DNA from: Rotaria sordida
Lineage: Eukaryota; Rotifera; Eurotatoria; Philodinida; Philodinidae
DNA: 64,000 nt
NCBI GenBank assembly: GCA_905250125.1
Contig: CAJNOL010001138.1
Location: 1 to 64,000, forward strand
Direction of reading: 5' to 3'
The notes below the pieces were generated by a model. The model was not told where the DNA came from, did not search any database, and saw only the letters and a program-made list of their open reading frames with translations. Made by a program: the position numbers and the translations under genes. Shown here one piece after another: positions 11,478 to 23,214 of the stretch (its first letter is position 1; each line of letters begins with the position of its first letter).

Positions 11478-13579
11478 TTATAATTCATGTACTTCAACAA
11501 TAGCTTCAATTCCAGAAAAAAGACAACTTAGAAGATTTGAAAAACGTATTACAGCTTGATAATGACCATATCTATATAAAAGATATCGCCATGTTAAATC
11601 TGTATACATATCTTGAATAGATAAAATTCCTTTGATATTTGTTAAATTAATTGGCATATTTTTTTTATATACAGTATAGTTGGTTGTTGAAAATGCAAGA
11701 ATTGAAAGTATTAATTTAATAAATGTATTATCTGGATCAAGTTGATCAATAATACGTCTAGTGAATTTTGCTGCAGATGATTTAAATATCATTTCAGTAG
11801 ATTTATAGAAAAGTGGATAATCACATAATTTGTACTGACATAATATGAACATACTGGCAACATTTGACGTATATTCTACTGTAGTTCGAAGTAATATTGC
11901 ACGATCATAATGAGATAATGAGAGAAAATCAACATTTCTCTCAAATATAAATTGAATTTTACGTTTCATTGATGTAAAAAAATTGCAAACTGATGGATAT
12001 TTGAATCGTAATTTGACAGGTAATCGGTTTTGTTCTTCGAGAAAATCTTCAACAAATACATATCCACTATGTTGATCGAAACAATGAACTAAATTTGCTA
12101 TAAGATTCCATTGATTCAGACTTAATATTGATTGATCAGATTCTAAGGAACTTGATGTTGGAATCTAAAAAAAAAGAACGATAAGAAAAGATTATTTTTC
12201 ATAGACGATGTTTTTAAAGGTTCACAAAATCTGACAAAAGATTACGGAAATATGTTGAAGATCTTAGAATTCATGTTCTGTACATACTAAGTACTTATAT
12301 AAATAATATCCGGTTGGAATTATTATCTAGAATCTAAGACACAGAAATAAATAATAACTATAAATTTTTTGTATATTTATTTATTTCGACATCGAGTTGA
12401 CATTTTTGAATTATTTAGATGAGTCAGTTAATTGAAAAGAACTAATTATCATCCTAATGAAAATATTTCACTTCAATCACATCTAGACTCTACCATGTTC
12501 ATCTCGGACTTAATCGAGTCAAGGTCCAAGTTCAGAATTGATCCAACGATTTATATTTTTTCCACTAATAGTCACCTATAAATTGTTTATTATACGATTA
12601 TCATTGAGACTGTCTGAGAAATGTGTACGGTCTGTTAGAAGTAGAATCCGGAGCAATTATCAGACTTAGTTCGATTGAAATTAGTAGTACGGCTGGCGTC
12701 TGAGTTTGAACATGAAACACATTGTACAAATTAGATTCCGATCAGGATTCTAAAATGTTCTATTCGACGAACTCTAATTTTTGTAAAATTTTTGATAATC
12801 AAATTTGACTTAGTATTCACTGTCGCATGAGAATACATTTTTACAATACATCTAATTCTACTTCGATATATTCAATGGTCAAACTATGAAATGATTTCAA
12901 CTTAAGAGCTTTCATTATGAACATAGAGAATTAGTTTTTTTATAATTCTTATCTTATTAACAATTATATTAAGATAATCAATATTTTTTTTCATAGTTTA
13001 AAAGTAAAAGTCGTTAGTTGTGATTATACTAAATGATTTTACAATCTCTTTTATTCTTATATAAAATCTTATTATGATCATAACATTTAGATAGGTAGAA
13101 CATTAAGAAACTCACATGTTCAGACTTATGTTTTTTGTTCACTATCTCTGACATTGTTGATATTGATTGGTTTGAATCAACAATCAATTTTCTTTTTCGA
13201 TTTTTTTCACATCGAGATGGTCGAATCATTTCAATACACATTCCATTTTTGAAACATTTTTCAAGTCGACATGAAGCACATATATGACGATTATTTATAT
13301 TAATCTTACACTTATTACTATACTGGCATATCGTTAGTGCCTAAATAAATCAATTTAAATAAAGAAAAAAACTATTTTTTAATTTCAATTAACCTGTTTA
13401 TTTTCTGCATTTCGTTTAAAAAACATTTTACACGAATGACATACAATAGCTCCATAATAAGAATATCGCGCAGATGCTCCACAAATTTTACATTCACATG
13501 AAATTGAATTTCTCTGTCGCTCAACACTCGTAGAAAATATCGATAATGTAGTTGAATTTTGAGTAACTGTTATTTCCAT
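11478..13579 (-). CDS. Nuclear hormone receptor-like gene with prematurely terminated ligand-binding domain (copy 3)
   Basis: Three exons, 13579-13394, 13340-13116 and 12164-11478, phase 0 throughout, give 365 residues. Exon 1 holds finger 1 (CKICGASARYSYYG...CHSCKMFF). Exon 2 holds finger 2 (CQYSNKC...CRLEKC) and is three codons shorter than in copies 1, 2 and 4. Exon 3 is the helical ligand-binding-like domain. It ends at a TAA where copy 2 has CAA (GAA-TCA-CAA against GAA-TTA-TAA). The same frame stays open for 17 further codons (11477-11427) and then reaches a second stop close to where copy 2 ends. The last helix, where the AF-2 coactivator-binding helix would lie, is therefore missing. 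The gene may be a recent truncated variant or an early pseudogene. It is the tandem partner of copy 2. Confidence 0.8.
12390..13115. repeat. Intron-borne repeat, second copy
   Basis: Collinear with 8270-9040 in intron 2 of receptor copy 2, with scattered substitutions and small indels. This shows that the intron insertion predates the tandem duplication. Confidence 0.6.
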
Positions 13580-14900
13580 TATTAAATTGAAAAATAGGGC
13601 GGATATATTTGATACAAAATGCACTTATAAATGTGAGAAAGATAAAGAGAAAGGTAAACAAGACACGTTTTATCGCTTGAGTGCACAAGCGAATTGCCAA
13701 ATTGTGAAGAAAATGATGCACAGAACAGAAAAAAGGTTTTTTTGCGCTTGATTAAAAGTGCGTATACGTCAATCTACAATCATTAGTTCTAAACTCAGAT
13801 AAAATAAATGCGGAAACTTCGGATTTAAATCCGAGAGTTATGTGTACTGCAAAAAGTGAATGAGGCAGATGAGTCATCCTAGAATGTGTGGACATCAAAA
13901 TTGTCCTGGCAAGCCTTTTCTATAAACACTTGATTTCTATTGGCTACTGCTCAACCAATAGGATTTGGAGGCAGATACAGCTCAGATTTGAACTATTCAC
14001 CTTGATTTACCCTAAGAAACTCGCTTTTCCTATAACTTGATTTCTATTAGTCACTGCTCAACCAATGGAATTTCGAGGCGCATGGAAAACAGATTCGAGT
14101 TCTCCACCCCAGAAAACCTCGAACTATCATCTCTGTGATCGAAAGATAGAGCTCTATTTATGGATCAATTAGAGCGTGGACAAACACAGAACCGAATTCC
14201 GTTTAATTATCTTTGCAATAGGTGAGTTAACTTTCTTGTTTCCTTATATTTTATATATCATTTTGTAGCTCGTGAAATTCTCTATCGAATGGTATATAAT
14301 AGTTCGGGTTTTATTTGACTATGATAGGAAAAGTTTTTTACGAAAACAGAGAAGGGTCTATCTTCTCATAGGGAAGCATAGGGAAAAATGACTATTTATG
14401 CATTAACTCAGCAATGGCATGGCCAATCATTCTCATCTTCGAACTCAACCGAGACATTGTTAAGACCAAACTATGCAGAAAATTTCATCGCGATTGGACT
14501 CTTCTTTCAAACGTTATCGTGTATACGGCCGGACGGCCGGACACACTGGCCGATTCTAGAGTGTATGAACTTTTTGAGTACACAAAAACAACTTCTGTTC
14601 TCTTCTGAAAATACGTATGCACCAAGTTGATGTTGATGAGCTCTTTTTTTGTTTACACAAAGATTAAATAAAATATTTACAGTTTTTTTTTCTTCCATTG
14701 GTATATATCTATTATAGTGATTACATTATTTTGCTTAGTACTGAATTTTTTACGATCTTAACTTTTTCTATATATATCGGCTGTACCAAAAGTTTTACGA
14801 CATTTGACATTTTTCATATATCTCAGTTCAGAAAAAAAGATAAAATCTTGAATTTAGTTTTGAAAGATGTGCAATTCAATTCTCTACAAAAATATATTTA
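13580..14900. other. Upstream flank of receptor copy 3 with duplicated CCAAT-type block
   Basis: Two related blocks about 105 bp apart (near 13930-13970 and 14035-14077) each hold an inverted-CCAAT arrangement, ATTGGCTACTGCTCAACCAAT in the first and a close variant in the second. Sequence from about 14620 matches the region upstream of copy 2. A 24-bp stretch near 14525 repeats CGGCCGGACGG. No gene is recognised here. Confidence 0.4.
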
Positions 14901-15000
14901 NNNNNNNNNNNNNNNNNNNNNNNNNNNNNNNNNNNNNNNNNNNNNNNNNNNNNNNNNNNNNNNNNNNNNNNNNNNNNNNNNNNNNNNNNNNNNNNNNNNN
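14901..15000. other. Assembly gap (100 N)
   Basis: A run of exactly 100 N, so probably a placeholder length. Open frames reported through it are not real. Confidence 0.99.
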
Positions 15001-15009
15001 ATCCTATGA

Positions 15010-15194
15010 GATCCGATCGGATCCGCTATCGGATTGGTGGACCTGGGAAATTATACCAAAAGATGCAGCGTGAAAAGCTCTACAATCTGGAAAGTAAAGC
15101 TTATTTGAATTTGTGTACTTTTTGTCTTCAAAAAACCAAAATTCTGTGTAATGATATTTTGTTAGAAAGTAGTGTAGCCCACCGGTGGGCTACA
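15010..15194. repeat. Short perfect palindromes beside the gap
   Basis: GATCCGATCGGATC at 15010-15023 and a 22-bp perfect palindrome at 15173-15194 (core AGCCCACCGGTGGGCT). Both are much richer in GC than their surroundings. They could be part of a repeat whose centre was lost in the gap. Confidence 0.6.
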
Positions 15195-15518
15195 TCGGGT
15201 TGAATGTGTTAGTTCGTTGAACTATGTCTAAAATATTTGCTGGTCAATCCATAAAAATATTTTTATAGTCTTTTTAATGTACTATCAATCCTTGGTTTAT
15301 ATGATGCGATTTGAATCAAAAATTAATTTTTGACATCTGGTGAATTTGTGACAACTAATTGTATTTAACTCTATTGTGGCGCGAGATGTATATAGACGTT
15401 TTCCATTTCGGAGCAGTTTAGATTTATGGATACATACTATTTATCATTGAACGAACTGGCATTGCTCTATGATTTATTATGAACAGTACACATAATACGC
15501 CATACTGTTATTCCATCG

Positions 15519-16100
15519 AAAATAAAAGACAGGCTACCATTTTTCAAATAACTTTTGATGGGAATGAGATAGAGAGCTGTGATTTTCACCATTCGAAAGA
15601 GCGATGTCCGAATCATCGATTGGTATAGAACTCATTAAGATGAAAGATGATTTTTTATAGGTATCTTTGGATTAACACTTTTTTTCTTTGAATATTTTCA
15701 TCAATTTTCACAATAATCTTAACTCAAATTAAGGCAAAATGTAGCTCAAATCACCCTTTGTTTTTTTTGCTATAAAATTATCACATATTTCCTTATCTCT
15801 CAACCTTTTATTCTAAACGGATTTAAAAAACAAACAAATGTTAATTTTATAGCGAAAAAAATGGTGATTTGAGAGCTACATTTTGACATGATTTGAGTTA
15901 AGATTATTGTGAAAATTGATGAAAATATTCAAAGAAAAAAGTGCTGATCCAAAGATATCTTTCAAAAATCATCTTTCATCTGAATGAGTTCTATACCGGT
16001 CGATGACCCGGACACCGCTCTTTCGAATAATGAAAATTACAGCTCTCTATCTCATTCCTATCAAAAGTTATTCGAAAAATAGTAGCCTGCCTTTTATTTT
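15519..16100. mobile_element. Foldback (long inverted repeat) element
   Basis: The left arm 15519-15782 and right arm 15843-16100 are reverse complements with scattered mismatches, around a spacer of about 60 bp. Matching landmarks are AAAATAAAAGACAGGCTAC at the outer left and GTAGCCTGCCTTTTATTTT at the outer right, then GAATGAGATAGAGAGCTGT on the left and its complement on the right. There is no coding capacity and no obvious target-site duplication. It is a non-autonomous foldback or a pair of inverted element copies; the mobiliser is unknown. Confidence 0.75.
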
Positions 16101-16680
16101 GGATCGGATAATAGTTGTTGAAAGATCAATAGTCATATGATTAGAAATCAAAAATTAATTAACTTGAAAGTCATTTCGAACAATTCTTTCCTTTATCAAT
16201 ACTTAACTTTACATATATATATAAATGAACAGATGTTCTAGAATATCTTTTCTTCATAGTGAACATATAGTTAGTTGTTCACAGTTATCTAGATGTAAAC
16301 TATAATATTCAATATCTATCATAATCTACACAAATATTGTCACCATCATAGTACTTGATTATAGTATCAACTTTTTTTAATGGTATGTTGCGATAGAAGT
16401 TTATTTTCTGTCTATCGAAACTCGTGATAGTGTGCAGCTTGGCAGAAAACAGCATTACGATAGCTAAAAACCTATTAGCTTTGGTAGTTCAAGATAGAAT
16501 TTTCATACTATTATAAAAATAACAATTAGATTGATATGTATGAACCAACATAGAATTTATGAGAATCAAAATATGACTTAATTTAAGACTCAAAATCATC
16601 AACAAATTTTATCTTGTCGATTTGAAAATTTCGTTTCAAAAAAAATAAAAGGAGTTAATTACAATTTAGTCGTCTGCATC

Positions 16681-17040
16681 GTGGTCATAGTCGTGACCAA
16701 AAAAGAGAAAAGCTTTTCACAACAACCTTCCCTAATGAGATTAGATGAACGACTTCAAATGAATATTTTATTCAGAATTTTCTCCTTTTCAAAATATCGT
16801 TGGAAACTTGAAGATACAATAATTTTCAGAAGAGAAAAATTCTGCATATTGATTTTGACCAGCGTTGGTCACGACTGATGCACATAACATTCTTCTCTGT
16901 CCGAGATTGTTCTATCATCATGTCTTAGATGGTATTTTGAAGAGAAGAAAATTCTGAGCGAAACATTCTTCTAATCTGTTATGACAAGCTGTTGCGAAAA
17001 AAACTCTCTTGTTTTTCGGTCACGACCATTGTCACTATGC
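16681..17040. mobile_element. MITE-like element with GGTCACGAC-containing ends
   Basis: The left end GTGGTCATAGTCGTGACC is approximately inverted at the right end (GGTCACGACCATTGTCAC, about 17018-17035), with further imperfect inward pairing (AAAGAGAAAAG against CTCTCTT). An internal TTGGTCACGACTG lies at about 16865. The same core recurs at the ends of the element at 47053-47916. There is no transposase. Confidence 0.45.
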
Positions 17041-19618
17041 AAATTTCTATTACAGTGTGATAAGAATGACATTACAACTTTAGTGATCATCTGTTTTAAT
17101 CGATACATAAATGAACGAAATCATTAAATTCTTAATAGAAAACGAGAGATACATGTTGAAAGTATTCGAGTAAATATTTCAAACAAATCGAATCGATAGC
17201 TGAGAAACATTTAGTCTAGCTAAAAATGTTGAATTGTTTGTGCATGTTGAATATAAGAATATGGTATTATTTGCCATTGAAAAATTATTTTTGTAAATTT
17301 TTTTCCATTGCAACCAAAGTTCATTTCATTCTCTTATACATGGAATGATTACGTAGAATTTCAAAACTTGATAAGCAGTATCGAACATTTGCTTAAGATT
17401 AAAGTGATATGACAAATGAACTTTAGGATTTAATTTAATGTATTGATCGAATAATATTGAGCGTAAAACATAATTTGAATAGTTATGACTGTTCCATTAC
17501 TAAATATCAATTGTCAAAAACAAAAAAACGTTATAATTGCAGATCCTAATCAAACAATCAATGATTTCGACGAAAATTATAATAGACATGCATGAGAATA
17601 GAAAATTTTACTCGTGTTGAATAAATTATCAACACTGGAAAGTAAAACCTCAGACGATTAGATTTGTAATCTGAGCCAGTCGATTCTATCAAGGAAAATC
17701 TCAACCAAAGAATGAATTGATATTACTAAATTTTGATCTGCTAGCAGATTCATTCATATCGTCGACTGCAGTTGCAGATGAAGTATTTTATAGCACTGAG
17801 ACGTTGCTTGTAGTAGGAGTTGTTTTTTCTTCTGCAAATACTATCATTTTTATAACAATTTTAGATGAAGCATGTGTAGGAAGTGTCATTTTTATTAGTG
17901 AGACAATTTGAGTTATGTATTCGAAAGATTTGATTTGGTTGAATTCAGTAACTTTGTATTGTAAACATTATTCGATGGAGACTGAAGTAAAAAAAGCAAA
18001 TAAAAAGTCTTCGAACATATTCAATTGTGTCTTGAAAGTGAAAGGCAACGATGGGAAAATTTTAATATCTATACGGAAACAATAGAATCAACAAAAACAA
18101 TGATGCAAAGTGTTCCAAGAATATCTGACATTAATATTTCCAACTAGATCGACACAACGAACATAAATTGTTTGTTGATAACTCTAATCAATACATAAAT
18201 AGAGAAAATCGTAACCTTTAAAAAAAAATAACTAAAAGATTTTCACTTAATTAACTATTTAAAATTTGAATTATTTTTATATTATTCGAAAGATTTCATA
18301 TTTATTCTAATGACTTTGTTAAGTGGAGTTTTTTTGTTCAGTTTCTTAATTTTCGAATAACTCATGAACATAAAAGATATCGAGATGCTACAATGCAATT
18401 TTGTCTGTTAATATCAAATATATTATTAATTTTGTTTGTTAGTGTATGGAAAGTGAAAAAAATCTCGATGAAATGATTTTGTGTTTGAATGAATATGGAC
18501 TCTTCTTGATAATATTTTACCTATAAATATTTTTCTTCTAAGTTTTCATTATTATATTTTAACCATCAAAAAGTATGGTAGCATAGACGATCCTTGTTTC
18601 GTCACCTTTGTCTCTCTCAATGTATGTTTTAATAGTAGATGCTCATTTTTAATGAATTTCTCAAAACATATTCTAGTTATCATTCATACTATGTATGAAT
18701 AATCGAAAAACATTTTGGGGTAATCAGGTACAATTTTTGTAGCAAAAATAATACCCATTGACTGATGAGAGAACTTCTTCAGCTATTGATGTTTTTGTTT
18801 ATAAATACTACGTAGTGTTATAATTAAAATCCTAAAGGATTTCATTTCTTATTCATATTTGAGTAAACTATCGAATTTTTAGTATGTCTCTTTTCTAGAG
18901 ACTACTAGGTTTTCGGAAAATTCGTATTTCAGAATTTTGATTTGAAACTTTGGGTATATAGAGAACACTCAACTAGACTAGCTTTCATAAAAAAATTCAT
19001 AAGTTTTGAATATAATCTCTTCTAGATATGAGACTTTCAACAGTTAAACCCTTTTCCACGAATAGTATATACAATATGTATTTTTTGACAATTTTTTATT
19101 TCGAAGAGATTTTAGATACCATTTATAGAATGTTAAAATAATTATGATTTCTTTTTTTTTCAAGCATGATATTTCACTACATCTTTTTAATAAAATATAT
19201 CACAATCATAACTTTGATGGTGTACAAATTTGAAATGTTCTTTTCGTACGAATCGCAAATATAGATAATTGAGAAATTTGAAGAATAAAAAAACTAAAAT
19301 TTTTCTATTTATATAAAAGAGAGGTTACTGAGAACAATTTCTTTTCCGTCTTTTTTTGCACAACCTACATCCGTTCTTTTGACTAGTAAACTCAGAACAA
19401 GCATTCGACATACTCTGTTTTTTTTCTCGTCATGACTTTTCATGGAGAAAAGAAAAACATTTTTTCTTTCCTGTTTTCTTTTTTTCTATTGTATACTTAT
19501 AGCTTATTTATATATTAGAAATAAGAAGTCGTTGGTTTTATTCACCTTCATTGCTTTACTATTCAAGTTTCTCAGTTCGTTATTTATCATAAATAGCTGT
19601 GCATTTTAAAGTTCGTTT
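17041..19618. other. Gene-free AT-rich spacer
   Basis: I see no recognisable coding block. A short antisense stretch at 17910-17720 reads as a Thr/Ser-containing peptide without start, splice partners or known motif. Confidence 0.35.
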
Positions 19619-21235
19619 ATGGCACAAACATCACTTACTAAATATTTGACTACTATACCGATATTTTCTAGCGCTGTCGTACGACAGAGAACAACAATTC
19701 TAGGTGAATGTAAAATTTGTAGAGCATCTGCACGATATTCTTATTATGGTGCAATTGTATGTCATTCATGTAAAATGTTTTTTAAACGAAATGCAGAAAA
19801 TAAACAAGTCAGTCGATTGAAGTCAATATTTCTTTATTTCTTTAATTAATATTTATTTGTTTAGGTAATATTGAAATGTCACTTTGATAATAAATGTGAT
19901 ATTAATATGAATAATCGTCATACATGTGCTTCATGTCGACTTAGAAAATGTTTTATGAATGGGATGCGTAGTGAAATGATTCGATCATCTCGATGCAAGA
20001 AAAATAAGAGAAATAAAAAAAGAAAATTGTTTATCGATTCAATACCATTAATGTCAACAACATCAGTGACATTGAATAAAACATGTCAACTTGATCAGGT
20101 GAAAACCTTCAAGTATTGTATTTATTAGATTTCTACAAGTAATATTAAATCATCGATAGATTTACAAGTGAAAATGTTTATAAAACTGGTCATTTTAAAT
20201 AAGCATAACCAACTTATCATCTCTATTTAGTTGTACTATTTTAGAGTTAAAAATAAAAAGGTTCTTCAATCAATTTATATTCTATTTGAAAAATGATATG
20301 TACTAATTAATACAAAAAAGAAAAACAGTTTGTTCAAATACACAGACAAAATATTGATTGTTTGACGAATAATCAATATGAATAAAGACAAATTTGTAAA
20401 AGCTTGAAAATAATTCGAATGTTTTTGAGAAGTTTTTTTTTTCAAAACTTTGTGTACTTTTGACATTTAGAATTGTTTCGTTTTCTTTAAGATTCCAACA
20501 TTAAATCTCTTAAAATTTGATCAATCAATATTGAGTATTGATCAATGGAATCTTTTATCAAATTTACTTAATTGTTTCGATGAAAATAATGGATATGAAT
20601 ATGTTGAAGATTTTCTCGAAAAACAAAATCGATTACCACTCAAATTACGATTCAAATATTCATCAGTTAATTACTTTTTTATATTAATGATGAGTAAAGT
20701 TCAACGTGTATTCGAGAAAAATCGTGATTCTCTTCTATTATCTCAACACGATCGCACTATTTTACTTGAAAATACAATAGAATATACAGCAACTATTGGT
20801 GGAATGTTTCTTTTACGTCAAGCAAGATTATTTGATGATGTGACTTTTGTTAAATCTGCCGAGATAATCTTTCAACCATCTGCAATGGTTTTCATTAAAC
20901 GTGTTATTGGTCAATTCGATTCTGATGATACATTTATTAAATTAGTACTTACAATTCTTGCTTTTTCAACAATCAATTATACTGTATATAGAAAAAATAC
21001 TCAGACTAATTTGACGAATATCAAAGCAATTTTATCGATTCAAAATCTGTATACAGATTTAACATGGCGATATCTTTTATATAAATATGGTCATCACGAA
21101 GCTGTAATACATTTTTCAAATCTTTTAAAATGTCTTTTTTCTGTAAACGGTGTTATTGTTGAAGCATATGAATCACAACAATTTATAGATATAATTGATT
21201 TTGTTTTTCAAGAAATTAAACAGAAACTCATTTAA
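19619..21235 (+). CDS. Nuclear hormone receptor-like transcription factor (copy 4)
   Basis: Three exons, 19619-19807, 19865-20098 and 20492-21235, phase 0, give 388 residues. Exon 1 starts MAQTSLTKY and holds finger 1 (CKICRASARYSYYG...CHSCKMFFKRN). Exon 2 holds finger 2 (CHFDNKC...CRLRKC) and a basic tail (KKNKRNKKRK). Exon 3 is a helical ligand-binding-like domain from IPTLNLLKFD to the stop at 21233. The introns are 57 and 393 bp with GT-AG ends. It is the plus-strand counterpart of copy 1, whose DNA-binding exons are nearly the same, and a more distant paralog of copies 2 and 3. P-box CHSCK departs from the usual CEGCK, so the DNA half-site may differ. An acceptor-like TTTTAAAG lies just upstream of the ATG. 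Probably functional; no ligand can be inferred. Confidence 0.87.
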
Positions 21236-22268
21236 ATAGGCAATTCATTTTTTTTCTCTGTGTATGGATAAGTTCGACTTTTATAAGGGTTAGTTTTTTT
21301 ATTGAATAAATAATAAATACAAGCAAAACGATTTCTAGAATAACCATTTTGTTCATTCTTATGAGAAAGCGATACTGGTTTGTTCTATTGATAAAGAAGT
21401 TGTTTGTACATAGGGATTCATTCTTTTCTTCTAACTCATGAAGTTACTGAAAATTCAGTTTAACATAAAGTGATCAATTAATCAAATTTTGAATTGTCTG
21501 AAAAGTTTCCTTTAATTCGAGAAATTAATTAATAATTTGGATTCTAACAAGCAATTTTAAGCCTAAATTGAAAAGTCTAATTCAACAATTTACTCTCTAA
21601 TAAAAAAAAACATTGTAATAATAGATAAATAGGCAATATGGTAATTGTATTTCTAATGAAAAAACTTCTTTGTTAACTTCGTTTATGAATATTTTTTTTT
21701 TTGAATGATATTTACTTGTATTTATTAATGATTTATCCATCGGTAAAGACGAATTTCTTAAGAGTTCAAGACTATAATATTACGTCTAGGTATTATGGAT
21801 AAACAATGATATTCAATTTCATTTAACTAAAATATAATCAAATGTACCTTTGAGATAGATTAAAAAATTAACTACATATCGAACATTTTCGATGCAATCT
21901 TATATAATTTATAAATAATCTCTCGTTTATCATAGATATTTCTACATATCTCAGAATGAAACAATAAAGGATAGTACTGTATTGTGTTTTTTGTGTATTG
22001 AATTCCACAAAATTATTTATATTTATTTTCAATATTCCTATCGAATAAATTAAATGTCGACAATAATATTAATGTAGAAATCTGTTATTGAATTGATATC
22101 AAGTGTTGTTTCAAAGAGTATCGATAGTTTTTGTATGTATTATTAACTAAATCAACAACATCAAGAAGAAAAAAGATAATTGATGATTATCCTAAATTTA
22201 AAGACTTTTCTAACAGATTATTTTATCAAGTTTATTTTCTTATTTAATCACTTTCTATTTTTGAGATA
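21236..22268. other. Gene-free AT-rich spacer
   Basis: 3' flank of receptor copy 4. Homopolymer-rich, with no coding block recognised. Confidence 0.4.
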
Positions 22269-22269
22269 A

Positions 22270-22411
22270 AGTTGTTGATACTGAATCAACTTCAATACTA
22301 GTTACCGACATTTTTCCTTTTGATAGGAACTTTTTTATCTCGAAAATCATAACAATAGATACAATCAAAATGACAGCAAGAACAATAAGAAAGGCGAGCG
22401 AAGGTCTTGAT
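22270..22411 (-). pseudogene. Orphan exon fragment: membrane span plus short tail
   Basis: The minus strand from about 22411 encodes a strongly hydrophobic segment (LAFLIVLAVILIVSIVMIF) followed by a basic residue cluster and a Ser/Thr-rich tail ending at a TAG near 22270. This arrangement (span, basic stop-transfer, short tail) is the same as the last exon of the MAM/mucin-like gene 0.8 kb away. No upstream exons in frame were found and a TGA precedes it, so it may be a relic of a duplicate. Confidence 0.3.
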
Positions 22412-22440
22412 CATTTATCCTTGAATCGATAACATATAGA

Positions 22441-23214
22441 CATTGTGTAATAGTTTTTATTTTCTACAGAGTTGCACTTATTTCATTCTAATGTCAGAAT
22501 ATTCTTACTCAACATTCTCATTTTTAAATTATTCAAATGTTGAAGAAGAAATAAATAATAATAATAATAATAACAGCGCAGAGTTTGACAAGAACATAAC
22601 TATCATTATACACAATATTGTATTCATTCTTCTTACTTAGCAAAAATTGTCAAAATGGCAAGAACGATCATCACTTCTACATAAAAAATATATCTCAATT
22701 TAAACCAAATTGTAATACCAAGGATAAACTCAAAGAGAAATCTAATCATTTTTGTAAATATGTCTCTTCAAGAACATAAATAAAGCCAAGTAGAATTTCC
22801 TACAATAATGCAAAATGTTTTGTCACTTATTGTTTTAATTGAAATTTCCTTTATTATAATCGTTGATTCAGCCAATTGATGGTTATCAATAACAGCTATC
22901 AGCATACATCAATCTGTGATATATTGAGAAGCATTATCTCTTGGAGTTTCATGGATCTGCTTCATCATTCGAAAATTAGTTAGTTAGATCAAGGAAATAG
23001 TAGATATTTATTATTTCGATTATGACCCAGTTGACACTTTAATCCTTATCGGTTCAAAATTTAATGTATACATGTTTAAGTCGTAAGTTTTACTCCCTAT
23101 TTTTATTCTCTCTTGAGATCAATCTAACATTAATGTTTCTATCATCGTCATTTATTTAATGTAAGAATTAACTTTATAAAGCAACAAACGAAATTGTTTA
23201 TCAATAGAGATGTG
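22441..23214. other. Spacer with (AAT)n run
   Basis: Contains a short (AAT)n tract at about 22552-22573. No gene recognised. Confidence 0.4.

Noticed and set aside
14698..15073. Open frames running through the gap at 14901-15000
   Set aside because: They depend on unknown bases, and the flanking sequence shows no coding character.
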